Shown: piece by piece, positions 1-6,240 of the stretch
How positions within the stretch are numbered: position 1 is the first letter of the stretch
Layout of the letters: each line of letters begins with the position of its first letter
Assembly (NCBI GenBank): GCA_903871975.1
Contig: CAIQIY010000573.1
Location: forward strand, 1 to 7,445
DNA from: an uncultured Chloroflexota bacterium
GTDB lineage: Bacteria > Chloroflexota > Chloroflexia > Chloroflexales > Roseiflexaceae
Direction: 5' to 3'
DNA: 7,445 nt
The notes under the pieces: model-generated
What the model saw: only the letters and a program-made list of their open reading frames with translations
Databases searched by the model: none
What the model was told of the DNA's origin: nothing
Program-made: the position numbers and the translations under genes

Positions 1-1004
1 GCGGCCGGGCCGGCGACGGCGCTCTTGCTGAGGAGCTCGCCGAGCAATTGTTGGGCAGCCGGTGCTGGCGCGGACTTCGTCGATGCAGTGGCGGCCGGCG
101 GCTGGGCACTGGCGACCGCGGCCTCGGGCCGGCGGAACAGGCTGGCTGGCGCGATGCGTTCGGCGATCGGCGTGGCGATCAGATCGGCACCTTGGTCGGC
201 TGGCTGGGCGGGAGCGGGGGCATGCGTGGCCGGCGCCGAAGGCACCTCCTCGGTGGTGTGCCGTGCGACGGGTGTGCGCCGCCGTGATGGCGTCAGTGTC
301 ACTGGCTGCGGCATCTCATCGGCGTCGTCGGTGTCGTCGTCGATGGCCCGTGGCGCGCGCCAGCCGGGCAGCACGCTGCGCAGCGCCGCCAGTACCTCGC
401 GCAGCGAGATGTCGAAGGTGAGCATCAGCCCGGCGATGCCGGCGGCGATCGCCACGAACAGGCTCGCCGGGCGCCCGATCGCACGGCTGCCGATCTCCAG
501 CAACGTCGCGCCAATGACGCCGCCGCCGTCCGGTTCGCCGATGCCGATCAGCTGATCCTGTACCGGAAACTCCAGGATGGTCAGCAATGCCAGCAGCGTC
601 ATCAGCGTGCCGACGATCGTCGCACCGCCGAGCCGCAGGTCATCCTGGCGCTCCTGCCACAGCATCGTGCCGCCGAGTGCGCCGAGTGCCAGCGGCACGA
701 CGATGGCGCCCCAACCGAGCAACCACTGGCTGCCGGCGACCCAACCGCTGCCGATCACGCCACTGGCGCCGGTCAGCCAGAAGACGATCGTCACGATGGC
801 GATGGTGATCAGCACCAGCGCGACGATGTCGCGGCGATGATCGCGGCGGGGCGACACACGCGCCGTGACGCGGCGCGCCACCGGCAGTGGCTGGGCGGCC
901 GACTTGCCCGTCGCGCGCGTGCGCGTCGCCGCCTTGCGCGGCGCCGGCTGCTCGCGCGGTACCGACTTGCGCGTCGCCCGCGCGGGGGATTTTGCTCCTG
1001 CCAT
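1..1004 (-). CDS. ftsK: DNA translocase FtsK, N-terminal part (runs off the left edge)
   Basis: FtsK/SpoIIIE proteins are septal, membrane-anchored ATPases that pump chromosomal DNA during cell division. The reading frame from the ATG at 1004 stays open for 334 codons to the window edge. Residues 1-58 form a very basic tail (about 17 Lys/Arg, 2 acidic). Four membrane segments follow at about 59-76, 95-115, 126-144 and 180-197, the usual FtsK 4TM arrangement, with an LGWGAIVVPLALG stretch in helix 2 typical of the family. From about residue 214 the protein becomes a Pro/Ala/Thr-rich linker with an acidic patch (DDDTDDADE). The coordinate domain, Walker motor and gamma domain would lie beyond the edge, so the ATPase itself is not seen. 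An AGGTGA ribosome binding site (1014-1009) sits 4 nt before the ATG and supports this start. The gene is transcribed alone from its own promoter. The family call rests on the N-terminal topology and linker. Confidence 0.85.
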   Translation of the reverse strand, partial: MAGAKSPARATRKSVPREQPAPRKAATRTRATGKSAAQPLPVARRVTARVSPRRDHRRDIVALVLITIAIVTIVFWLTGASGVIGSGWVAGSQWLLGWGAIVVPLALGALGGTMLWQERQDDLRLGGATIVGTLMTLLALLTILEFPVQDQLIGIGEPDGGGVIGATLLEIGSRAIGRPASLFVAIAAGIAGLMLTFDISLREVLAALRSVLPGWRAPRAIDDDTDDADEMPQPVTLTPSRRRTPVARHTTEEVPSAPATHAPAPAQPADQGADLIATPIAERIAPASLFRRPEAAVASAQPPAATASTKSAPAPAAQQLLGELLSKSAVAGPA

Positions 1005-1027
1005 TGGCTCACCTGTCGCTCACCAGG

Positions 1028-1079
1028 GTGCAACCAGTCTGCTACACCCTATCATAGGTCGACGGGCAGTGCAACCAGT
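1028..1079. repeat. 11-bp direct repeat pair flanking the ftsK -10
   Basis: GTGCAACCAGT occurs perfectly at 1028-1038 and again at 1069-1079, 41 bp apart start to start, which is close to four helical turns. The -10 hexamer (1051-1056) lies between them. Relative to the predicted start near 1044, one copy covers about -25 to -35 and the other about +6 to +16. This is a geometry typical of paired repressor operators, but the binding protein is unknown and the role is inference. Confidence 0.6.
1051..1056 (-). promoter_or_regulatory. Predicted -10 element of the ftsK promoter
   Basis: On the minus strand the hexamer TATGAT (one mismatch to TATAAT) lies about 47 nt before the ftsK ATG, giving a predicted start of transcription near 1044 and a leader of about 40 nt. 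No convincing TTGACA-like -35 sits at 17 bp. The only TTG-containing match (TTGCAC, 1074-1069) leaves a 12-bp spacer, which is too short, and it belongs to one copy of the direct repeat described separately. The call rests on the hexamer and its position. Confidence 0.5.
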
Positions 1080-1162
1080 GCTGTGGCGCTGCATCGCGGG
1101 ACAGGCGTGCGGCAGCGGGGTGCGCTGCAGGTGGCGCGGGTGGACGCATGGCCTCGCAGATT

Positions 1163-1190
1163 CGCTGGCAGATGCCGGGCGGCATCAGCG
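1163..1190 (-). terminator. Hairpin over the stop codon of the GT-C gene, possible terminator
   Basis: Read on the minus strand, GATGCC-GCCC-GGCATC (1186-1171) forms a 6-bp stem with a 4-nt loop. An outer CGCTG/CAGCG pairing (1190-1186 and 1167-1163) partly extends it, sharing a base with the inner stem and leaving an asymmetric bulge. It begins at the last codons and stop of the upstream membrane-protein gene. There is no U-tract after it, so it is at best a non-canonical terminator or a 3'-end stabilising structure. It would otherwise be the only thing separating this gene from the ftsK promoter. Confidence 0.3.
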
Positions 1191-3434
1191 TGCGGCGGGT
1201 ATGCGCCACCAGGCGCGTAGTGCCCCCCAGATGACCAGCGCGGTACAAGCGCCGATGAGCAGCACCAACACGCGCGGTGCAGCGTCGCCGGTGCTGAGCG
1301 CTTCGACAACCTGCCGGCCGAACCAGCCGGTCGTGATGATGCGGCCCAGTGCATCGTACGGCAGATTGTCGCTGGCGAACAGAAACTCGGCCAGTCCGAG
1401 CCGGTTGAGTTCGCCGGGATGGTGTGGGATGGCATAGACCAGGAAGCGGATCATCAGGCCGGCCTGCCATGCGAGCCCCGCGCCGAGCACGGCGATCGGG
1501 GCAGCGGGTGCGCGGCGCGCCAGCCAGGCGAGCGCCCATCCCATGCCCGGCGCCAGCAACGGCAGAACGTTCACGATGCGGCGCAGGCCGAACGGGCCGC
1601 CGCCGTGCCAGCTGCTGAGGGTGGCGTTGTAGCCGAAGTAGAGCACGAACGTCAGCAGCAACCACCAGCCGGCGCGGTCGTGCCGCGCATACCCGATGGT
1701 GCCGATGAGCGCCACGATGCTGAGCGGTGCCCACCAGAGCTGGCCGTGCAACGGCGACAGGAACATCTCGATGAACTTGAATCCGCCGGGCCCGGCGAAC
1801 CCGCCACCGTGCGGAATGGTCAGCGGCGTGCCGTAGACGACCTGCCAGGCGAGCATCTGTGGCGTGAATGCCAGCAGGCTGGTGCCGAGGAACAGCACAC
1901 CGCACCCGATGGTGCGCACGAAGCCACGCACGTCGCGGCGACGCACGGCGTCGATGCCGGCGGCCAGCGCATCGATCGCCGGCAACAGCATCACCAGCGC
2001 GTTGATCCAGTATGCCAGGCACATCGCGCCGGCGAGCAGGCCCAGCACCGCCCATTGCCGCGCGGTGCGCGCTTGGCGCGTCGCGTGCCAGTACCACGCG
2101 AATGCTGCGACCAGCGCCGCCGACAGGATGTGGGCGTAGTAGCTCTCGAAGAGCGCGAAGTAGATGATTGCGCTGCCTGCACACAGGCCGATGGCCGCCA
2201 ACAACGCCAGCGACTGGCCTGCCGCGCGCCGCGCCAGCTGGGAGCTGTACCACACGGTCGCCAACCCGACGACCATGCCGGCGAGATCGACCATCAGCAG
2301 GTATGGCGGCGCATAGCCGTCGGTGCGCCACGGCTCGCCGAAGACGATGCCGACGCGTGTCAGCGCCTCGCCGAGCAGATAGAACGGTGCCCAGACCAGT
2401 GCCGGGCCGACTGATGCCAGATTCTGGGCGTGATCGGTCGCCGTTCGCGCGCCGGCGAGCCAGGTCGGGATGTGGCCGAACGGAACGTCGGGCGCGAGGT
2501 ATTCGTTGGTGAACTCAAGATCACCATCGACTGCCAGCGAGCGCAACCAGGCATAGTATTCGACGCCATCGGCATCGATCACCGGCGCCAGTGTCGTCAG
2601 CGTGAGCAGCGTCAGCCCCGCCAGCGCCAGCCGGCGTGGCGCCAGCCGGTGCCGCCAGCGGCGCCACAGCAGCCACACCAGGAGCCCGCCCAGTGTCCAG
2701 CAGCCCAGCACCGCCGCGCTGCGCAGCACGGCGAAGGCCGGCCAGGGCCAGGCCAGCAGCACGGTGGCACCGACCGCGACCACGCCGGCCAACGTCAGCC
2801 ACACGGCATGCCAGCGCCCACGTAGCAGCCATGCCAGCGCCGCGGCCACCAGCGCCAACACCGCCAGGCTGACGCGCGGCACCAGCACCACCGGTGCCAC
2901 GCCATGGCGCCGTGCCGTCGTGCCGATCAGGCCGAGCTCGCGATGTTCATCGTCGGGTGGTACGAATGTCGGTGTGTCGATCACGAGCTCAAGCGTGTTG
3001 CGCCTGACCAGCTCGCCCGGCACGAGGACGTGGTACGTGCGCCACGATGGCCCGATCGTGAGCGTCGCCAGCCGCTGGTCGGCGACCGACCAGTGCACCG
3101 GCGCGATGGCCGCTCCGTCCGGCCGACCGCTCAGCAGGCCGATGCTGATGATCTGCGGCTGGCCGGCGACGACCGGCTCGAAGACCAGCCGGCTGCGCCC
3201 GCCCGACCAGCGATACGGCTGTGGGGCATCGCCCGGCGCGCCCGGTAGCGTCGCGCTCTGCTCCTTCGCACTCCAGTCACGCACCAGCCCCAGATCGCCG
3301 TCACCGATGCGCTGTGCGTGCTCCACCGTCGGGGCGATCGCCGCCTCGAGGAAGATCGCCGTGACGACGACGATGATGCCGGCAATGATCGCCCCACCAT
3401 GTTCGCTGATGCGCTCGCGCCACTCGGTGATCAT
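1185..3434 (-). CDS. Polytopic GT-C-like glycosyltransferase (GT39/ArnT-type) with N-terminal extracytoplasmic domain
   Basis: GT-C enzymes transfer sugars from lipid-phosphate donors on the outer face of the membrane. This 749-residue protein has a first membrane segment at about 15-34. A soluble, beta-rich looking region follows (about 40-178, with SWRTYHVLVPGE and NTLELVIDTPTF). About fifteen more hydrophobic segments run from about 183 to the C-terminus. After the fifth segment comes DADGVEYYAWLRSL (287-300), then GDLEFTNEY (304-312). Acidic residues in such an extracytoplasmic loop are where GT-C enzymes carry their catalytic Asp, so D287/D289 are candidates. A further conserved-looking stretch is SSWHGGGPFGLRRI (607-620). 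The start at 3434 is chosen over an ATG 15 codons upstream because GAGGAGGG (3445-3438) lies just before it and the N-terminus then reads as short and charged followed by a helix. Donor and acceptor cannot be told. It could be an uncharacterised integral membrane protein of GT-C fold with another role. Confidence 0.7.
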   Translation of the reverse strand: MITEWRERISEHGGAIIAGIIVVVTAIFLEAAIAPTVEHAQRIGDGDLGLVRDWSAKEQSATLPGAPGDAPQPYRWSGGRSRLVFEPVVAGQPQIISIGLLSGRPDGAAIAPVHWSVADQRLATLTIGPSWRTYHVLVPGELVRRNTLELVIDTPTFVPPDDEHRELGLIGTTARRHGVAPVVLVPRVSLAVLALVAAALAWLLRGRWHAVWLTLAGVVAVGATVLLAWPWPAFAVLRSAAVLGCWTLGGLLVWLLWRRWRHRLAPRRLALAGLTLLTLTTLAPVIDADGVEYYAWLRSLAVDGDLEFTNEYLAPDVPFGHIPTWLAGARTATDHAQNLASVGPALVWAPFYLLGEALTRVGIVFGEPWRTDGYAPPYLLMVDLAGMVVGLATVWYSSQLARRAAGQSLALLAAIGLCAGSAIIYFALFESYYAHILSAALVAAFAWYWHATRQARTARQWAVLGLLAGAMCLAYWINALVMLLPAIDALAAGIDAVRRRDVRGFVRTIGCGVLFLGTSLLAFTPQMLAWQVVYGTPLTIPHGGGFAGPGGFKFIEMFLSPLHGQLWWAPLSIVALIGTIGYARHDRAGWWLLLTFVLYFGYNATLSSWHGGGPFGLRRIVNVLPLLAPGMGWALAWLARRAPAAPIAVLGAGLAWQAGLMIRFLVYAIPHHPGELNRLGLAEFLFASDNLPYDALGRIITTGWFGRQVVEALSTGDAAPRVLVLLIGACTALVIWGALRAWWRIPAAR

Positions 3435-3451
3435 CAACCCTCCTCGCTCAT
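3434..3451 (-). promoter_or_regulatory. Ribosome binding site of the GT-C gene inside a 5-codon upstream mini-ORF
   Basis: The strong Shine-Dalgarno GAGGAGGG (3445-3438) precedes the ATG at 3434 by 3 nt. It lies inside a tiny reading frame that starts ATG at 3451 (Met-Ser-Glu-Glu-Gly) and whose TGA shares its final A with the gene's ATG. The mini-ORF has no ribosome binding site of its own and may be accidental. The Shine-Dalgarno itself is clear and fixes the start of the membrane protein. Confidence 0.55.
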
Positions 3452-3489
3452 GGTGCGACCGGCACCCGACGTCGTGCACGCACGGTCAG

Positions 3490-3495
3490 ATCATA
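3490..3495 (-). promoter_or_regulatory. Predicted -10 element for the GT-C gene
   Basis: TATGAT on the minus strand lies 55 nt before the ATG at 3434, giving a predicted transcript start near 3483 and a leader of about 50 nt. The upstream -35 region is not TTGACA-like. Instead the minus strand carries two G runs, G5 and G6 separated by one T (3515-3504). The site faces away from the plus-strand promoter at 3530, so the two polymerase footprints would overlap. Confidence 0.45.
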
Positions 3496-3529
3496 CACCA
3501 GCTCCCCCCACCCCCTTCGCTGATCGCGG

Positions 3530-3535
3530 TAGAAT
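3530..3535 (+). promoter_or_regulatory. Predicted -10 element for the reductase-lipoprotein operon
   Basis: TAGAAT lies 49 nt before the aldo/keto reductase ATG and would start transcription near 3542. The -35 position is C-rich with no match to the consensus, so the promoter is either weak or activator-dependent, or the call is wrong. It is the best AT-rich hexamer in the 150-bp divergent gap on this strand. Confidence 0.38.
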
Positions 3536-3584
3536 ATCGCCATGAGGAATCGGCTGCGCCGTCGGCGCACGAAGGGAGCACGAC

Positions 3585-4580
3585 ATGACCTGGCAACCTG
3601 CAGCAGCGCGCTACGCGGCGATGCCGTATCGACGCAGCGGGCGCAGCGGCCTGCGGCTACCGGCAATCTCGCTCGGCCTATGGCACAACTTCGGCGGGAT
3701 CGACCCGTACGAGAATGGTCGCGCCATGGTGCGCCGGGCCTTCGATCTCGGCATCACCCACTTCGATCTCGCGAACAACTATGGCCCACCCGCCGGCTCG
3801 GCCGAGGAGACATTCGGCCGCATCATGCGCGATGATCTCGCTGCATGGCGCGACGAGCTGGTGATCTCGACCAAGGCCGGCTATTTCATGTGGCCCGGGC
3901 CCTACGGCGAATGGGGTTCGCGCAAATACCTGGTCGCCAGCCTCGACCAGAGCCTGCGGCGCATGGGGCTCGACTACGTGGACATCTTCTACAGCCATCG
4001 CCCCGATCCCGAGACGCCGCTCGAGGAGACGATGGCGGCGCTCGATGCGATCGTGCGCAGTGGCAAGGCACTGTATGCCGGGATTTCGTCGTATTCGCCC
4101 GAACAGACCCGTACCGCGGCACAGATCCTGCGTCAGCTGGGGACACCGTGCCTCATCCATCAGCCGAGCTACAACTTGTTCAACCGCTGGATCGAACACG
4201 GCCTGCTCGATGTGCTGGCCGACGAGGGCATCGGCTGCATCGCGTTCTCGCCGCTCGCCCAGGGGTTGCTGACCGACCGGTACCTCGCCGGTATTCCGGC
4301 CGATTCGCGCGCCGGCCGGCCGAATGGGTTCCTGCGCCCCGAGCATGTCACCGACGAGAAGCTGGGCCGGGTGGTGCAGCTGCAGGCGCTGGCTGCGGCG
4401 CGCGGCCAGAGCCTGGCCCAGTTCGCAGTCACGTGGGTGTTGCGCCATGCCGGCATGACGTCGGCGCTGATCGGCGCGAGCCGCGTGAGCCAGATCGAAG
4501 AGGCAGTCGCGGCGGCTGATGCCCCGCTGATCACGGCCGAAGAACTGGCCGCGGTGGAGCAGATTCTTGGTGCGGGCTGA
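3585..4580 (+). CDS. gpr: Aldo/keto reductase, YghZ/Gpr (AKR14) type, L-glyceraldehyde 3-phosphate reductase-like
   Basis: Members of this cytoplasmic family reduce aldehydes with NADPH; E. coli YghZ/Gpr acts on L-glyceraldehyde 3-phosphate and helps detoxify methylglyoxal. The 331-residue protein matches that subgroup along its length. It opens with a YRRSGRSGLRLPAISLGLWHNFG-type start (about 15-37), followed by THFDLANNYGPPAGSAEE (58-75) and STKAGYFMWPGPYG (95-108). Next come YVDIFYSHR (131-139), GISSYSPEQT, PSYNLFNRW and FSPLAQGLLTDRY. The catalytic tetrad is complete: D61, Y66, K97 and H138. IGASR (296-300) is the usual cofactor 2'-phosphate-binding loop, suggesting NADPH. It is about 15 residues shorter than the E. 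coli protein, the loss being mainly at the C-terminal tail. AGGGAG (3573-3578) lies 6 nt before the ATG and supports the start. It is the first gene of a two-gene unit, and the following gene begins inside its last codons. The family is sure; the physiological substrate is inferred from homology. Confidence 0.93.
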   Translation: MTWQPAAARYAAMPYRRSGRSGLRLPAISLGLWHNFGGIDPYENGRAMVRRAFDLGITHFDLANNYGPPAGSAEETFGRIMRDDLAAWRDELVISTKAGYFMWPGPYGEWGSRKYLVASLDQSLRRMGLDYVDIFYSHRPDPETPLEETMAALDAIVRSGKALYAGISSYSPEQTRTAAQILRQLGTPCLIHQPSYNLFNRWIEHGLLDVLADEGIGCIAFSPLAQGLLTDRYLAGIPADSRAGRPNGFLRPEHVTDEKLGRVVQLQALAAARGQSLAQFAVTWVLRHAGMTSALIGASRVSQIEEAVAAADAPLITAEELAAVEQILGAG

Positions 4581-6153
4581 CGTGCGCGTCGTCGTGGGCA
4601 TCGTGGCGCTGCTGCTGAGCGCGTGTGGCGCGATGTCATCGCCTGCGCAGCCCACCGCCACGCCGACGGCGCACGCGACCGCCCGGCCGTTGGCCACCGC
4701 CACCGCGACGGCCCAACCGACGCCGACGATCCAGGGAGCGGCGCGGTTTGCGGGCGCCACCTGTCGGTTCACCGTGCCGGCCGGCGCCAGCGTCAGCTGT
4801 GGCGACCTGACGGTGCCGCTGGATCATGCGCGGCCCACCGGGCCGACGACCACGCTGCATGTGGCGATCTACGCGAGTACCGCGGCGCGGCCGGCCGACG
4901 ATCCGATCGTGTATCTCGAAGGCGGTCCGGGTGGTCATGCGCTCGCGCGTGTCGCGCTGATGTACGACGCGTGGTTCAGGCCGTTGCTCGCCGACCGCCA
5001 GCTGATCGTCGTCGACCAGCGGGGCGCCGGCGCTTCGCGCCCGGCGCTCGATTGCCCGGAACTGAGCGAGCTGGGGTATGCCTGGCTCGACGAGGCGCTC
5101 GACGCTGCTGGGCGCGATGAGCGCTGGAACGCCGCCTGGCGCAGCTGCGCCGGCCGGTTGCGCGCCGCCGGCATCGACGTCGGTGCCTATCACAGCGCGG
5201 CGAGTGCCGCCGATCTCGAGGCATTGCGTCAGGCGCTGGGCATCGCGCAGTGGAACGTCTTCGGCGTGTCGTACGGCACGCGCCTGGCGCTCACCTTGCT
5301 GCGCGACTACCCCGCTGGCATCCGCAGCGTGGTGCTCGACTCCGTCGTGCCACTCGAGGCGAGCGAGGCCGATGCGCCGGCCCACATGGCGGCGGCATTC
5401 GCCGCGCTGTTCGCCGACTGTGCCGCCGATGCCGCATGTGCTGCGGCATACCCGGCGCTCGATGAACGCTTCGCCGCCCTGGTCGCGCGCCTCGACGACC
5501 AGCCGGTGCTGCGCGAAGTCGCCGATCCGACCACGGGCGAGCGTCACCGTGTCGTGCTCAACGGCACCGCCGTCATCGCGCTCACCGGCCTGGCGCTCGC
5601 CAGCGCCGACGTCGTGCCAGCACTGCCGCTGGCGATCAGTGCGGCCGAGCGTGGCGTCGATTACAGCCTGTTCACGGCGTTGGCGATCAATGCGGCCGCG
5701 CAGTACCGCCAATTCAGCCATGGCTTGTTGTACGCGGTACGTTGCCACGAGGAGATTCCGTTCGACACGCCGCAGGCGCTCGCGACGGCCGGCGCCGCCT
5801 GGCCCGAATTGCGTGGCGTCTTCGATGTCGCGGCGTATCGCGATGCCTGTGCGGTGCTCGACATTCCCGCCGCAACCGCCCGCGAGAATCAGCCGGTCGA
5901 CAGCGACCGGCCGGCGCTCATCCTCGCCGGTGCGCTGGATCCGATCACACCGCCGGCCGACGCCGGGCGCGTCGCCGCGCGGCTCAGCGCCGCGCAGTCG
6001 CTCGAGTTTCCTGCCGCGAGCCATGGGGTAGCGTTCGATGACCTCTGCGCGCGCGATGCCATGCTGGCATTCGTCCGCGATCCGGCCACGCCGGTTGCGC
6101 TGCCGTGTCTCGATGAACGCACGCCGCCCACGTTCATCATCGTGCGCTTCTGA
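4567..6153 (+). CDS. Secreted lipoprotein, TAP-like alpha/beta hydrolase (peptidase S33 family, tripeptidyl/prolyl aminopeptidase-like)
   Basis: Enzymes of this group (Streptomyces tripeptidyl aminopeptidases, mycobacterial Hip1/CaeA) cleave peptides or esters outside the cytoplasm. With the TTG start the 528-residue protein has a short charged N-terminus, a hydrophobic core (about 8-17) and the lipobox LLSAC with lipidated Cys20. A Thr/Ala/Pro-rich tether runs to about residue 57, then the hydrolase fold. EGGPGG (118-123) forms the oxyanion loop, VVDQRGAGASRP spans 148-159, and the nucleophile elbow GVSYGT has Ser235. Asp458 (GALDPITPP) and His486 (AASHG) complete the triad, and the region after Asp458 matches the TAP C-terminal domain. 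Ten further cysteines suggest disulfides. The start is uncertain: TTG 4567 is 7 nt after GGAG (4556-4559), GTG 4570 is 10 nt after it, and GTG 4582 lies one base past the reductase stop; all keep the lipobox. The overlap implies translational coupling with the reductase. Substrate is unknown. Confidence 0.88.
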   Translation: MVRADVRVVVGIVALLLSACGAMSSPAQPTATPTAHATARPLATATATAQPTPTIQGAARFAGATCRFTVPAGASVSCGDLTVPLDHARPTGPTTTLHVAIYASTAARPADDPIVYLEGGPGGHALARVALMYDAWFRPLLADRQLIVVDQRGAGASRPALDCPELSELGYAWLDEALDAAGRDERWNAAWRSCAGRLRAAGIDVGAYHSAASAADLEALRQALGIAQWNVFGVSYGTRLALTLLRDYPAGIRSVVLDSVVPLEASEADAPAHMAAAFAALFADCAADAACAAAYPALDERFAALVARLDDQPVLREVADPTTGERHRVVLNGTAVIALTGLALASADVVPALPLAISAAERGVDYSLFTALAINAAAQYRQFSHGLLYAVRCHEEIPFDTPQALATAGAAWPELRGVFDVAAYRDACAVLDIPAATARENQPVDSDRPALILAGALDPITPPADAGRVAARLSAAQSLEFPAASHGVAFDDLCARDAMLAFVRDPATPVALPCLDERTPPTFIIVRF

Positions 6154-6184
6154 TCGCACCGCCATGCCGATGTGGGCGCGCGTC

Positions 6185-6193
6185 TGGTATGAT
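6185..6193 (+). promoter_or_regulatory. Predicted extended -10 promoter of the threonine aldolase gene
   Basis: TGGTATGAT combines a TATGAT hexamer (6188-6193) with an upstream TGn, the extended -10 pattern that can work without a good -35. No TTGACA-like -35 is present at 17 bp. It lies in the 87-bp gap after the lipoprotein gene, 47 nt before the aldolase ATG, so the aldolase is probably transcribed separately, although read-through from the operon is not excluded since no terminator is visible in this gap. Confidence 0.5.
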
Positions 6194-6240
6194 GGCGGCG
6201 CGGCGACCAGCCAGGACCAGCCAGATGGAAGGAACCACCC

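Noticed and set aside
1042..2331. A 429-codon minus-strand frame overlapping the GT-C gene in another register
   Set aside because: The product is Arg/Ala/His-rich without domains and overlaps a clear membrane-protein frame along most of its length; it is a frame shadow.
2595..2680. Clustered GCCAGC/GCCAGCCGG words in the GT-C gene
   Set aside because: These reflect Leu/Ala/Arg-rich codons in membrane segments in a GC-rich genome; no regular period is seen.
3434..3451. The 5-codon mini-ORF as a regulatory leader peptide
   Set aside because: It has no ribosome binding site and no run of a diagnostic amino acid; it is kept only as a note on the ribosome-binding-site feature.
2602..3588. A 328-codon plus-strand frame opposite the N-terminal part of the GT-C gene
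   Set aside because: It is Ser/Pro/Arg-rich without a domain, crosses the divergent promoter gap and runs into the reductase start, so it is a shadow.
3542..3835. An ATG at the predicted transcript start (3542) that could give a leaderless 97-codon protein
   Set aside because: The frame is Arg-rich, overlaps the reductase out of phase, and has no recognisable features. The coincidence with the predicted +1 depends on a weak -10 call.
4646..4740. Repetitive-looking ACC/GCG-rich stretch as a tandem DNA repeat
   Set aside because: It encodes the Thr/Ala/Pro tether of the lipoprotein, and the units are not regular at the DNA level.
3678..4772. A 364-codon minus-strand frame opposite the aldo/keto reductase
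   Set aside because: The reductase is complete with all catalytic residues; the antisense frame has no motif and no promoter or ribosome binding site that I can see.
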